The notes: generated by a model from the sequence alone, not told the origin. A stretch of DNA of 64,000 bases from Viridilinea sp964592425 (GCA_964592425.1 CAZQCG010000017.1:27506-91505); one strand, 5' to 3'; counted from the first letter of the stretch, positions 1 to 9,582 are shown. Numbers and translations: made by a program.

Positions 1-126
1 GGCGCGTTCGATGGCGGCCTTGACCACAATGGCCGCCAGTTCATCGGGACGCACCGTGCGCAGGGCCCCGCGGAGGGCCTTGCCGACGGCGGTACGAGCA
101 CCGGAGACAATCACTGCCTCTTGCAT
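1..126 (-). CDS. Acetyl-CoA acyltransferase (thiolase), N-terminal part only
   Basis: The reverse strand from 126 reads MQEAVIVSGARTAVGKALRG and continues open to the window edge, so only the first 42 codons are present. The A-V-I-V-S-G-A-R-T-x-x-G-K start is the classic N-terminus of degradative thiolases, which cleave 3-ketoacyl-CoA to acetyl-CoA and a shortened acyl-CoA. It lies 114 bp downstream of, and on the same strand as, the fadN-like gene, the arrangement known for fadN-fadA pairs. The catalytic Cys and His lie outside the window, so activity cannot be judged. Confidence 0.85.
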   Translation of the reverse strand, partial: MQEAVIVSGARTAVGKALRGALRTVRPDELAAIVVKAAIERA

Positions 127-157
127 TGTCTATCCTCACTGGCGCGTCTGCGCCGGT

Positions 158-196
158 ATGCTTGTTGGGGCGCAGCAGTATGTGCTGCTACGCCCT
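158..196. repeat. Intergenic hairpin, GGGCGCAGCAG family
   Basis: GGGGCGCAGCAG (167-178) and CTGCTACGCCC (185-195) form a near-perfect stem between the fadN-like gene and the thiolase. The same arm sequence recurs in intergenic hairpins near 7790, 34257 and 62551, so it is likely a dispersed repeat rather than a gene-specific site. Confidence 0.55.
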
Positions 197-240
197 TACC
201 ACATTGGCTCACACCCAAGCTTCTCAAGCGGAGGAGTGGC

Positions 241-2670
241 TTAATTCCGCAGGGGCTTGCCGGTCTCTAGCATATGTTTGCCACGGGCGAGGGTACGCGG
301 GTCGCGGGCGAGCTCGAGGATCTTCTCGCGCTCGAGGGCCATGATGTACTCTTCGTCAACCCACTGCGGGCTGCTCAGGTCGCCGCCACAGAGCACGTAG
401 GCTAGCTTATCGGCGATCACCTGGTCGTAGGGGCTGGCAAAGCCACCCTGGGCCAACTGGTAGACACCGACGCGCAACATAGCCAGACCGTCACGTCCGA
501 GGGCATAACACTGCTGTTCGGCAGGCGGCGGCTCGTAGCCGGAACCAACCAGACGCAGCACTTCGCGCTTGGCCTCGCCGATCAGGTAGTCCTGGTTAAA
601 GACGATGCGGTCGGTGGGACGCAGGTAGCCCAGATCTTTCGCCTCGTGGCCGCTGGTGGCAACTTTGGCCAGGCCGATATTCTCGAAGGCGCGCTGGAGG
701 CCCTTGAGTACATCGCCGCCGTTGCGGGCCGCCTCGGCGATAAAGCGCCGGTTGAGCTCTTTGCAGCCACCCCAGGCCGGGATGACCCCAACGCCGACCT
801 CAACCAGGCCCATATAGGTCTCGGCAGAGGCAACCGTTGCGGCCCCGTGCATCGCCAGTTCAGCCCCGCCACCCAGGGCGTGGGCAAAGGGCGCGGTAAC
901 CACTGGCTTGGGGCTGCGGCGCAGGTTGAGGAAGGCCCCCTGCACCAGGGCGATCAATTCGGCGATGTCGTCCCAGGCTTCCATCTGGGCCGCAGCACCA
1001 AAGTCGTTCAGATCCATACCTGCCGAGAAGCGCGCCCCCTGGTTGCCGATGACCATGCCCACCCAGGGATCGTTCTTCAACTCTTCGACCGCAGCGAGCA
1101 GGATCTCGATCACCGGGCCGCCAAGCGAGTTGGCCTTGGAGTGGATCTCGAAGCAGAGCACGCCGTCGCCCAGATCGACCAGGCTGGCCGAGTCGTTGCC
1201 GAGCACGCGCTTGCCAGCAGCCCTGAGGGCGGCCAGGTCAATCGCACGCTCATCGCGGGGCAGCACCTCGTGGCGCCCGCTGGCGACGTTATAGGCGGCC
1301 GGTTTACCGTCGATGCTGGTGTAGAATTTGGCGTCACCCTTGGCGATCAGCTGATCGACCCAGGCTGGCAGGGCGATGCCACGGCTCTTCATCAGATCGG
1401 CAGTCTCGGCGAGACCCAGGGCCTCCCACATCTGGAAGGGGCCAAGCTCGTGGGCGAAGCCCCAGCGCATGGCGTTGTCCACGTCGGCGACGCTGTCGGC
1501 GATCTCGGGCAGCCGGCGGGCGGCGTAGCCCATGGTGGGCAGGAGGGTCTGAGCGATCAGAGCTGCGGCGCGATCGTCGGACTGCTCAGCGCTCCGTCGG
1601 ATCATAAAACGCAGCCGCTCGGCCAGGTTCTTGTGCCTCTTCGCCTCTTTGATAAAGCCATCAACCGTCGCAGTGCCCTGGAGCGGCACACTTTCGAGGG
1701 TCTGCAGGTCGATCGGCAGGAACTCTCGCTTCCCGCCCGCCTTGACCTCTTTGTAGAAGCCACCGCCCGATTTGCGCCCAAGTTTGCCGGCAGCGACCAT
1801 ACGGTCGAGCAGGTCGTTGGAGCGCAACACTTCGCGGCTCTCATCCTCGGGCACGGCAGGGTAGAGGTTATTGGCCACGTGGGCCATAATGTCGATGCCG
1901 ACCACGTCGAGCAGGCGGAAGGTGGCCGTATTAGGGCGACCGATAAGCGGGCCGGTGAGGGCATCAACCTCTTCGACGCTGTAGCCCTGTTCGATAATGA
2001 AGCTCAGGTCGCTCATCGCGGCGAAGGCGATGATGCGGTTGCCGATAAAGTTCGGGCGATCCTTACAGACGACCACACCTTTGCCGAGACTGTCTTCGAC
2101 GAAACGATGGAAGGCGCTGAAGACGGCCGGGTCAACTGCATCACCGGGAATCAGTTCGAGCAGTTTGAGATAACGGGGCGGGTTGAAGAAGTGGGTACCG
2201 AAGAAGTGCTTTTTGAAGCTGTCGCTGCGCCCTTCGGCGATCATGGCGATCGGAATCCCCGAAGTGTTGGTGGTGACGATTGCACCAGGCTTGCGTACGG
2301 CCTCAATGCGCTCCATCAGGGCCTGCTTGGGGCCAAGCTGCTCGATGATCACCTCGACGATCCAGTCACATGCGGCTAGTTTGTCAAAATCGTCCTCGGT
2401 ATTGCCGAGGCTGATCAGTGCTGCACTACTCTGGTTGTAGAGGTTGTTGGGACGCGCTTTGCGCATACGCTCGAAGCCACCCTGCACGATGCGATTACGT
2501 ACGGACGGGTGGCTCAGACTCAGGCCCTTCGCCTCTTCTTCGGGGGTCAACTTGCCGGGTGGGACATCAAGCAGCAGAACGGGCAGGCCAGCCCCGGCGA
2601 CGAGGGCAGCGATCGACGCGCCCATCGTGCCAGCGCCGATCACGGCGACACGCTTGATCTGGTCGGGCAT
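241..2670 (-). CDS. fadN: 3-hydroxyacyl-CoA dehydrogenase / enoyl-CoA hydratase fusion (FadN type)
   Basis: An 809-residue bifunctional beta-oxidation enzyme. The N-terminus holds a Rossmann NAD site (V-I-G-A-G-T-M-G, residues 10-17), followed by the 3-hydroxyacyl-CoA dehydrogenase domains. The last ~270 residues are a crotonase fold (A-R-F-S-A-G-M-D-L and G-G-G-A-E-L motifs). This order, dehydrogenase first and hydratase last, is that of Bacillus FadN (about 790 aa) and the reverse of E. coli FadB. The start was set at ATG 2670 because AAGGAGG lies just upstream; an in-frame extension to 2739 has no such site. The thiolase follows on the same strand, so the two likely form a fatty-acid degradation operon in the cytoplasm. 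Confidence 0.9.
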   Translation of the reverse strand: MPDQIKRVAVIGAGTMGASIAALVAGAGLPVLLLDVPPGKLTPEEEAKGLSLSHPSVRNRIVQGGFERMRKARPNNLYNQSSAALISLGNTEDDFDKLAACDWIVEVIIEQLGPKQALMERIEAVRKPGAIVTTNTSGIPIAMIAEGRSDSFKKHFFGTHFFNPPRYLKLLELIPGDAVDPAVFSAFHRFVEDSLGKGVVVCKDRPNFIGNRIIAFAAMSDLSFIIEQGYSVEEVDALTGPLIGRPNTATFRLLDVVGIDIMAHVANNLYPAVPEDESREVLRSNDLLDRMVAAGKLGRKSGGGFYKEVKAGGKREFLPIDLQTLESVPLQGTATVDGFIKEAKRHKNLAERLRFMIRRSAEQSDDRAAALIAQTLLPTMGYAARRLPEIADSVADVDNAMRWGFAHELGPFQMWEALGLAETADLMKSRGIALPAWVDQLIAKGDAKFYTSIDGKPAAYNVASGRHEVLPRDERAIDLAALRAAGKRVLGNDSASLVDLGDGVLCFEIHSKANSLGGPVIEILLAAVEELKNDPWVGMVIGNQGARFSAGMDLNDFGAAAQMEAWDDIAELIALVQGAFLNLRRSPKPVVTAPFAHALGGGAELAMHGAATVASAETYMGLVEVGVGVIPAWGGCKELNRRFIAEAARNGGDVLKGLQRAFENIGLAKVATSGHEAKDLGYLRPTDRIVFNQDYLIGEAKREVLRLVGSGYEPPPAEQQCYALGRDGLAMLRVGVYQLAQGGFASPYDQVIADKLAYVLCGGDLSSPQWVDEEYIMALEREKILELARDPRTLARGKHMLETGKPLRN

Positions 2671-2862
2671 CGGGTCCTCCTTGACCGGTCGGGTGCGCGG
2701 ATTACGCGCCGCGTTATGGATGGATGCATGATACCACAAGCGCAGCGAATCGGTGCAGCCATGCCTTAGAGAAGGATTTAGGAGATAGCAAATAGAAAAT
2801 AGCCCGAGCGCATCAGGACGCGGCGAGTGACGCTGAACGGTAAACTAGCCCGAAACCTTGTC
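2671..2862. other. Intergenic region with a dispersed AAGACAAGGTT element
   Basis: No gene is supported here. On the reverse strand 2835-2864 carries AAGACAAGGTT followed by TCGGGCTAGTTTACCGTT. Closely related strings occur at 46170, 55897 and 62685, so this is probably a copy of a short dispersed element at the end of the prenyltransferase operon. Confidence 0.45.
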
Positions 2863-3785
2863 TTAGCCGAAGAGAAAGCCCAGCAGTTCAAACAGGGCTG
2901 AGGCCATCAGCAGGCCGATGCTCCAGAAGCCGAGCCGGTTCCATGTCTGTGGCTGTTGCCAGGCCCCGTGGGCGATCTGCCAGGCTAGCCAGCCAGCAAT
3001 TGGTGCTGCGGCGAGCAGCAGCAGGGCCACCAGCAGCGGTAGACCGGCCATGACCAGCAGGGGTAACAGCAGGTAGGGTAGCAGCAGGGCCGCCAGGTGC
3101 AGGCGGGCGGCGCGTGGCCCACCTAGCAAGACGACCAGGGTGGTTTTGCCTACCAGGGCGTCACTTGCTGCGTCGGGGTAGTTGACTGTCACCAGCATGG
3201 CAAACTGGAAGCAGCAGAGCGGAACCACGGCGAGCAGGGGTAGCAAGCTGAGTTGGCCAGCCTGGAGCTGAAAGCCAACCAGGGTGGTCAGGCCGGGTAC
3301 CAGCACAGCCCCACACAGCTCGCCCATGGCTCGCCAGTTGAGGGTCAGCGGCGGCGAGCTGTAGCTCCAGGCCAGCCCGAAGGCAAGTAGGAGCAGTAGG
3401 GCGGTCTGAAGCGGTGCAGGGCTGAGCAGACTTACGCCGATCCCGGCCAGCACGGCGACCATGGCGAAGGCCAGGGCGATGCGCAGGGCTAACTTCGGTG
3501 CGATACGCCCATCGACCAGCACCCGGCTCCCGCCTGACCAGTTGCTTGGTGTGTCGTTGGCCCGGTCGGCCTCCAGATCGTAATACTCATTGCTGTAGTG
3601 GGTCATCAGCTGCATTGCCCAGACGACCAGCAGGCCAGCCAGGGCCAGGGGCGGGTTGAGCGCGTGCCCCGCAGCGGCGGCAATCGCTGCGCCGAGGCTC
3701 AGAAACAGCAGCCCACCGATCAGGTGCAGTGGGCGACCGAGGGTGATCAAAAGCACGAGGCGCGACGTAGTCTGGTTGACGCGGA

Positions 3786-3789
<4 letters not shown>
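2863..3789 (-). CDS. UbiA-family prenyltransferase, MenA-like
   Basis: A 308-residue polytopic membrane protein with about eight hydrophobic segments. The first Asp-rich motif reads N-E-Y-Y-D-L-E-A-D (residues ~87-95), followed by W-S-G-G-S-R-V-L, the pattern of 1,4-dihydroxy-2-naphthoate prenyltransferases (MenA) that attach a polyprenyl chain to a quinone head group. Its ATG overlaps the stop of the preceding prenyltransferase by four bases, indicating translational coupling. In this operon the aromatic acceptor could be dihydroxynaphthoate (menaquinone) or a homogentisate-derived ring; the sequence does not decide. UbiA family membership is secure, substrate is not. Confidence 0.8.
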
Positions 3790-4691
<902 letters not shown>

Positions 4692-5804
4692 TTAGAGATT
4701 CCCCCGCCGGGCTTGCTCGCGCTCGATCGCCTCGAAGAGGGCCTTAAAATTGCCCTTGCCGAAGCCGCGGCTACCCTTACGCTGAATGATTTCGATGAAG
4801 AGCGTCGGTCGATCCTGGAGCGGCTGGCTGAAGATCTGCAGCATATAGCCCTCCTCGTCGCGGTCGACCAGGATATGGCGTTCGCGCAGGGCGTGAATCT
4901 GCTCGTCGATCGGGCCGACCCGCCGGGCCATGTCTTCGTAGTAGAGCTCGGGTACGGTAATGAAGGGCACCCCGGCTGCCCTTAGCTGGTCAACGGTGGC
5001 ACAGATGTCGCTGGTTGCCAGGGCGATATGTTGCACACCCGGCCCACCGAAGTATTCGAGAAATTCGTCGATCTGGCTTTTGCGGCGCCCTTCAGCCGGC
5101 TCGTTGATCGGTAGTTTGATCCGTCCGCTGCCGTTCTGCATGACCTTGCTCATCAGCGCGCTGTACTCGGTGCTGATATCCTGGTCATCGAAATGGTGCA
5201 GCTGGCTGAAGCCGAGCACATCACGGTAGAAGGCCACCCAGTGCTCCATCGCACCCTGCTCAACATTGGCCACCACATGATCGATAGCCAGAATGCCGGT
5301 GTCAGGGACGGGGGGTGGATTGCTGATCGGGCGGAAGCCGGGCCGGAAAGGCCCCTCGTAGGAGTGACGTTCAACGAAGCTGTGTATTACCTCGCCATAG
5401 GCGGCGATGCTCGCCCGCACAACCGAACCGAAGGTATCTTCCTCGCGGGTCGGGGCCTGCACCGTGACGGCACCACGCTGGATGGCGGCGGCATAGGCCG
5501 CGGCGGCATCAGGTACGGTGAAGGCAATATCCTTTACCCCGTCGCCATGACGGGCGATAAAGGCCCCAATAGGATGATCGGGGCGTAGCGCTGCCGTCAA
5601 GACCAGGCGTACTGTGCCACGGGCAAGCACATACGAGCAGCGGTCACGCAGGCCTGTTTCGAGGCCGGCATAGGCGACGGGGCGCAGGCCAAGGGTGGTG
5701 CGGTAGAAATGGGCGGCCTGGCGGGCATTGCTGACATAGAGTTCGAGATGGTCAATTCCCTCAATGGATGGATATGGATATGGATATGTGGTTAGATCAG
5801 GCAT
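4692..5804 (-). CDS. hpd: 4-hydroxyphenylpyruvate dioxygenase
   Basis: A 370-residue two-domain vicinal-oxygen-chelate protein that converts 4-hydroxyphenylpyruvate to homogentisate with Fe(II) and O2. The three iron ligands are visible in the C-terminal half: His in I-D-H-V-V, His in V-Q-H-I-A-L and Glu in F-I-E-I-I-Q-R. The C-terminal helix region R-G-F-G-K-G-N-F-K-A-L-F closes the active site in known enzymes. First gene of a three-gene operon with two prenyltransferases. The N-terminus encodes a Y-P-Y-P-Y-P stretch produced by a tandem hexamer at 5765-5787. Confidence 0.93.
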   Translation of the reverse strand: MPDLTTYPYPYPSIEGIDHLELYVSNARQAAHFYRTTLGLRPVAYAGLETGLRDRCSYVLARGTVRLVLTAALRPDHPIGAFIARHGDGVKDIAFTVPDAAAAYAAAIQRGAVTVQAPTREEDTFGSVVRASIAAYGEVIHSFVERHSYEGPFRPGFRPISNPPPVPDTGILAIDHVVANVEQGAMEHWVAFYRDVLGFSQLHHFDDQDISTEYSALMSKVMQNGSGRIKLPINEPAEGRRKSQIDEFLEYFGGPGVQHIALATSDICATVDQLRAAGVPFITVPELYYEDMARRVGPIDEQIHALRERHILVDRDEEGYMLQIFSQPLQDRPTLFIEIIQRKGSRGFGKGNFKALFEAIEREQARRGNL

Positions 5805-5906
5805 AAACTCTGGCCCTGTTGCTTGATTATGTTTATAACGGCCCTCATGCAGTGTACCATCAGTCTGCTCAGGGGAACAGGGCGAGGAGTAGTCTCAGAA
5901 CCTTCG

Positions 5907-6278
5907 TCAGCGGGTGACGATGATGCGCAACCGTTCACTCTGGTGCAACGAGCAGATCAGGTCAAAGGTGCCAGGGCCAGCGTAGTGTTGCACAAAACGC
6001 TGACCCGGCTCAATGCGGTAGGGGCCGATCGTGTGGGCCACACGGTCGTCGTTGCGCACTTCGAGGGTGTGATACTCACTCAGCTTTAGGGTAAGGGTCT
6101 GGGGGAAGATCTCCACTGGCTCACCAGCAGCGATGCGGGCGGCGGTACCGGGGGGCACGCGCAGCACCAGGGTGTGCTGCGCGGTTTGCCAGGCATTGAT
6201 CAGCCAGAAGGCTGCGAGGCCGAGGCTGAGCACTACGCCCAGGCCAACCAGGGCGGCGGCAACCGGGTGACGACGCAT
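5907..6278 (-). CDS. Membrane-anchored cupredoxin-like protein
   Basis: A 123-residue protein with one N-terminal transmembrane segment (residues ~9-29) and a small beta-rich domain. The C-terminal half carries a possible type 1 copper site: His82 (A-H-T-I-G-P), Cys109 and His112 (L-I-C-S-L-H). The spacing resembles plastocyanin-like domains or the CuA-adjacent cupredoxins. It lies 9 bp downstream of the SCO1-like gene on the same strand, so a role in copper handling or electron transfer near cytochrome oxidase is plausible. It is short for a full cupredoxin and the fourth ligand (Met) is not evident. Confidence 0.65.
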   Translation of the reverse strand: MRRHPVAAALVGLGVVLSLGLAAFWLINAWQTAQHTLVLRVPPGTAARIAAGEPVEIFPQTLTLKLSEYHTLEVRNDDRVAHTIGPYRIEPGQRFVQHYAGPGTFDLICSLHQSERLRIIVTR

Positions 6279-6287
6279 AGGACAGCC

Positions 6288-6878
6288 TCAGATCCGCTCA
6301 GCGATGAGGGCCCGCAGGTCGCTGACCAGATCTTCCACCGGCGTGCCATGAGCTACCACTTCACGCCAACGCCCGGCCTTGTCGATCACATAGACAAAGC
6401 CCGAATGATCGATCGTATAGCCCAGGGCCGAGTCGGGCAGCTCGCGCCGTTCGTAGAAGACCCCATAGGCCTTGGCAATTGGTGCAAGGGCAGCGGGATC
6501 GGCACGCAGACCAATGAAGTTGGGGTTGAAGGCATGAAGATAGCTCTCCAGGCGCTCAATTGTGTCACGCTCTGGGTCGAGGCTGATCAGGGCGACCTCA
6601 ACCTGCTCAGCTTCAGCACCCAGATCACGCATGGCCGCAGCCAGGTTGGCAAGTTCGGCGGGGCAGATGTCGGGGCAGGAGGTGAAGCCGAAGAAGAGCA
6701 AAACGACTTTGCCCTTGTGCTCGCTGAGCGTAAAGGGCTGCCCTTGCTGATCAGTGAAGGTAAAGTCGGGCGCAGGGCCAGGCGGGTCAAGTGCCGTGCC
6801 CTTGAGTGTTATTGGGGCTGCACAGGCTGCTACGAGGAGTAGCAAGAGCAGCAGGAGCGGACGCATGCTTTGCACCAT
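6288..6878 (-). CDS. SCO1/SenC-family copper chaperone lipoprotein
   Basis: A 196-residue thioredoxin-fold protein. The start has a hydrophobic leader ending in L-L-V-A-A-C, a lipobox that predicts a lipoprotein facing the outside of the membrane. The copper site is complete: C68-P-D-I-C72 in F-T-S-C-P-D-I-C-P and His158 in I-D-H-S-G-F. SCO proteins deliver copper to, or reduce, the CuA centre of cytochrome c oxidase. The neighbours are a cupredoxin-like protein and a PCuAC chaperone, which commonly work with SCO1. An alternative start is the Met at codon 5. Confidence 0.92.
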   Translation of the reverse strand: MVQSMRPLLLLLLLLVAACAAPITLKGTALDPPGPAPDFTFTDQQGQPFTLSEHKGKVVLLFFGFTSCPDICPAELANLAAAMRDLGAEAEQVEVALISLDPERDTIERLESYLHAFNPNFIGLRADPAALAPIAKAYGVFYERRELPDSALGYTIDHSGFVYVIDKAGRWREVVAHGTPVEDLVSDLRALIAERI

Positions 6879-6916
6879 TGGTTCACCAGGTAAGAGAGGG
6901 CTTTAGGAAAGTTGTA

Positions 6917-6987
6917 AAACCTGTCAGGTGCGGTCAACAGGGGAATGCGCACTTCCTGATGTGTTAGGGGCCGCACCTGACAGGTTT
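6917..6987. repeat. 17-bp inverted repeat built on the ACCTGTCAGGT palindrome
   Basis: AAACCTGTCAGGTGCGG (6917-6933) and its exact reverse complement (6971-6987) face each other across 37 bp between the PCuAC and SCO genes. Each arm contains the palindrome ACCTGTCAGGT. A further ACCTGTCAGGT lies at about 7880. It could act as a transcription terminator or processing signal for the PCuAC transcript, or be a mobile palindromic repeat. Confidence 0.6.
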
Positions 6988-7002
6988 ATGATCCAGATTC
7001 GG

Positions 7003-7671
7003 TCAGGGTGCCCGTACAATGGCATCGACTTCGACCGTGCCAGCGCGCTCAAAGGTCAGGCTGAGTCGTACTGTGTCGCCGGCCTTGAGCTCACGGTTGA
7101 GCCCGATGAACATAACATGGAAGCCACCGGGCTTGAGCTCGGTCTGGCCACTGGGCGCAATCTCGATCTTTTCGACCGGGCGCATCTGCATAACATCGTT
7201 CTCCATCACCACCGTGTGCAACTCAACTGCCTCGGAGATGTCGGCGTCGGCGGCGATGAGGTAGTCGGCTTCTGTGCCGCTGTTACTGAGTTGCATGTAG
7301 CCGCCGGTGTTGACCACCACGCCCATACCGCCATGGTCGCCGGAGGCCGGGTCGGCGGTGGCAGCCATGGTGCCGGGGGTGCCCGTCATAGCGCCGGGGT
7401 CATTACCCATCGTGCCGGGGGTGCCCGTCATAGCACCGGGGTCATTACCCATCGTGCCGGGGGTGCCCGTCATAGCGCCGTTGGTATCGCCCATCGGGCT
7501 GGCCGGGCGGATCCAGGGGTCGTTGATCGTGATCGAACCAACCGTGGCGGCAGGGGCTGCCGCCGGTACAGGCACGGAGGTATTGGCTGGGGCGGTCGCC
7601 GGGGTGCTTCCACAGCCGGCAAGGGTCAGTGCCGCGCCCAGAGCGACGGCGAACAGGTGTAGACGTGACAT
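7003..7671 (-). CDS. PCuAC-family copper(I) chaperone with repetitive Met-rich linker
   Basis: A 222-residue lipoprotein; the leader ends L-T-L-A-G-C. The C-terminal domain has the PCuAC copper signature: E-L-H-T-V-V-M with M-Q-M-R-P-V, then F-H-V-M-F-I-G-L. Such proteins bind Cu(I) outside the membrane and load CuA of cytochrome oxidase, often via SCO1, which is encoded next. Between the lipobox and this domain is an unusual insert made of 14-residue repeats, G-A-M-T-G-T-P-G-T-M-G-N-D-P, nearly three copies and Met-rich, which may bind additional copper. The insert splits the expected beta-sandwich start (I-N-D-P-W-I-R-P) from the rest of the domain. Confidence 0.85.
   Translation of the reverse strand: MSRLHLFAVALGAALTLAGCGSTPATAPANTSVPVPAAAPAATVGSITINDPWIRPASPMGDTNGAMTGTPGTMGNDPGAMTGTPGTMGNDPGAMTGTPGTMAATADPASGDHGGMGVVVNTGGYMQLSNSGTEADYLIAADADISEAVELHTVVMENDVMQMRPVEKIEIAPSGQTELKPGGFHVMFIGLNRELKAGDTVRLSLTFERAGTVEVDAIVRAP
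7370..7485. repeat. 42-bp tandem repeat inside the PCuAC gene
   Basis: The segment repeats a 42-bp unit (GTGCCGGGGGTGCCCGTCAT and following bases) about 2.7 times with almost no divergence, giving the in-frame 14-residue protein repeat. Low divergence suggests recent expansion, and copy number may vary between strains. Confidence 0.8.
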
Positions 7672-7874
7672 AAAGTTTGGCTCCTTAAGCTAAGCGATCG
7701 GGGATCAGGCCGAGCACATCAGGATATGCACTCGCAATCTGCTAGCACTCCGTCCGAGCAAACATGACGGCAGGCTACGCGCCCGTCAGGGCGCAGCAGT
7801 GGTAGCCGCTGCTGTGCCCCGACGCCGTCAACTCGGGCCGGGCCACACCACTAAAGACGCTTCGTCGGGGCGTC
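7672..7874. repeat. Intergenic region with GGGCGCAGCAG-type hairpin
   Basis: GGGCGCAGCAG (7789-7799) pairs with CTGCTGTGCCC (7809-7819). The upstream CCGTCCGAGCAAA (about 7750) is also found, inverted, beside the related hairpin at 34257-34320. No gene is supported in this stretch. Confidence 0.5.
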
Positions 7875-8321
7875 TCACAGACCTGTCAGGTCTGCCAGCA
7901 TTAGCCCGAGGCGTGGCGGCGGCATGGGTGGGGGTTCGGCGAGGCGTGTACGGGCGCACACCGGCCTGATGATCATCAGCACCAGCAGGGCCAGGGGCAG
8001 CAGCAACGGCCCTGTGGGCAGCAGCCATGCCTGGCTCAGGGCTTGCAAGAGGCGGTAGTCTAGCGGCGAGGGGACTGGCAACGTGCCGCCGCCGAAGTGG
8101 CAGAGCAGCTCAACCTCGCCTGTGGTATCGCTCGACGTATGGCCGTAATGAATCGCCACTGCACGCTGCGGATGCCAGGCGCAGTGGCCGATGCAGAGCA
8201 GCATAATCCCCGGTAACACGCCGATCAGGAGCGCACGTAGCAGGCGCACTGGGTGCAACAGGACGCGAGCCGGGTAAGCCGTCTGGCTCAGGTTGAAGGC
8301 TGATAATGACATCAGGCCCAT
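7875..8321 (-). CDS. Small membrane protein of unknown function
   Basis: I do not recognise this protein. From ATG 8321 it is about 148 residues, with two clear hydrophobic segments (L-L-R-A-L-L-I-G-V-L-P-G-I-M-L-L and P-L-L-L-P-L-A-L-L-V-L-M-I-I) separated by a loop. The first segment ends in C-I-G-H-C-A-W-H, which could bind a metal. It is upstream of the PCuAC-SCO1-cupredoxin genes on the same strand, so a copper-related role is possible but unproven. Starts at 8372 (GTG) and 8312 (ATG) are also open. Confidence 0.45.
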   Translation of the reverse strand: MGLMSLSAFNLSQTAYPARVLLHPVRLLRALLIGVLPGIMLLCIGHCAWHPQRAVAIHYGHTSSDTTGEVELLCHFGGGTLPVPSPLDYRLLQALSQAWLLPTGPLLLPLALLVLMIIRPVCARTRLAEPPPMPPPRLGLMLADLTGL

Positions 8322-8570
8322 TATGACAGCTCTGCCCGCCGGGTGCAAGCCGGAACCTGGGAAAAATGTCACAAATCGTCGTATGGACCTGAAGGCTTCT
8401 GGTATCTGCGGGCGTTACTATAAGGAGCGGAACCCCGGTCGTAGCGCACCGGAGGGCATGCGGTGTATGCAACGTGCTGCGTTGCTTGGTGGGTAGGTTT
8501 TAGGGCGGCTGAATGGTCTCTCTCATCTACACCATAGCGATCGGCCATAGCAAATAAAGAGGAGCGGACA

Positions 8571-9554
8571 ATGATCCACAAAGCGACCCTGGACCAACCG
8601 GAGGAGGAGAACGGCTTTAACGGCTACGAGATGCTGATGACGGCCTGCGCCGAGTTGGAGCCGATTATTGTAGCGGTGGTGCATCCTTGTGACGATGCTT
8701 CACTGACTGGGGCGATCGACGCAGCACGGCAGGGTCTGATCACGCCGTTGCTGGTGGGACCCCAGGCGCGCATTCGGGCTGTGGCTGAGGCCGAAGGGAT
8801 CGACCTGACCCCCTACAAGATCATTGATGTCCCGCACAGCCATGCGGCAGCCGAGCGCTCGGTCGAACTGGTGCGCAAGGGTGAGGCCGATGCGTTGATG
8901 AAGGGCAGTCTGCACACCGATGAGTTACTGGCTGAGGTGATCAATCACAATACCGGGCTGCGCACCGAGCGACGGATCAGCCATTGTTTTATTATGGATG
9001 TGCCGACCTACCCCAAGCCGCTGATTGTGACTGATGGGGCCGTCAACATCACGCCTGGCCTGAAGGCCAAGGCCGATATTTGCCAGAATGCGATCGAACT
9101 GGCCCATGTGTTGGGTATTGAGACGCCCAAGGTGGCCATTCTCTCGGCAGTTGAGACGGTCAACCCGGACATTCCCTCGACGGTTGAGGCAGCGGCCCTC
9201 TGCAAAATGGCTGACCGTGGCCAGATCACCGGCGCTCTGCTCGACGGCCCGCTGGCGCTTGATAATGCGATTAGCCCTGAGGCGGCCCGCACAAAGAAGA
9301 TCGTCTCGCCTGTGGCTGGCCAGGCCGATATTCTGCTGGTGCCTAACCTCGAGTCGGGCAACATTCTGGCCAAACAGCTGACCTTCCTGGCTCGTGCCGA
9401 GGCGGCTGGGATCGTGGTCGGGGCGCGGGTGCCAATCATTCTTACCAGCCGTGCCGATACGGTTCGTGCGCGCATGGCCTCGTGTGCCGTGGCTGTGCTC
9501 CTTGTTTATGCTCGCCGGGCCAAGCTTGCCGCCGCTGCGGCTGGAGGCGCATAG
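8571..9554 (+). CDS. Phosphate acetyl/butyryltransferase family enzyme
   Basis: A 327-residue protein of the PTA/PTB family. Recognisable stretches are A-D-A-L-M-K-G-S-L-H-T-D, the G-A-L-L-D-G-P-L-A-L-D-N-A-I-S region and V-S-P-V-A-G-Q-A-D-I-L-L-V-P-N-L-E-S-G-N. The enzyme exchanges CoA for phosphate on a short acyl group. The start is preceded by AAGAGGAGCG. It is followed after 28 bp by acetate kinase, so acyl-CoA is converted to acyl-phosphate and then to acid plus ATP, an overflow or fermentative route or its reverse. Length and motifs fit the short PTB-like form; acetyl versus butyryl preference cannot be read. Confidence 0.87.
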   Translation: MIHKATLDQPEEENGFNGYEMLMTACAELEPIIVAVVHPCDDASLTGAIDAARQGLITPLLVGPQARIRAVAEAEGIDLTPYKIIDVPHSHAAAERSVELVRKGEADALMKGSLHTDELLAEVINHNTGLRTERRISHCFIMDVPTYPKPLIVTDGAVNITPGLKAKADICQNAIELAHVLGIETPKVAILSAVETVNPDIPSTVEAAALCKMADRGQITGALLDGPLALDNAISPEAARTKKIVSPVAGQADILLVPNLESGNILAKQLTFLARAEAAGIVVGARVPIILTSRADTVRARMASCAVAVLLVYARRAKLAAAAAGGA

Positions 9555-9582
9555 ATCAGGGCTTCGCCCGAAGGAGTCACCT

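Noticed and set aside
646..2379. 577-residue open frame on the plus strand
   Set aside because: It is antisense to the fadN-like gene, whose product has clear dehydrogenase and hydratase motifs; the plus-strand product shows no domain and is a codon-bias shadow.
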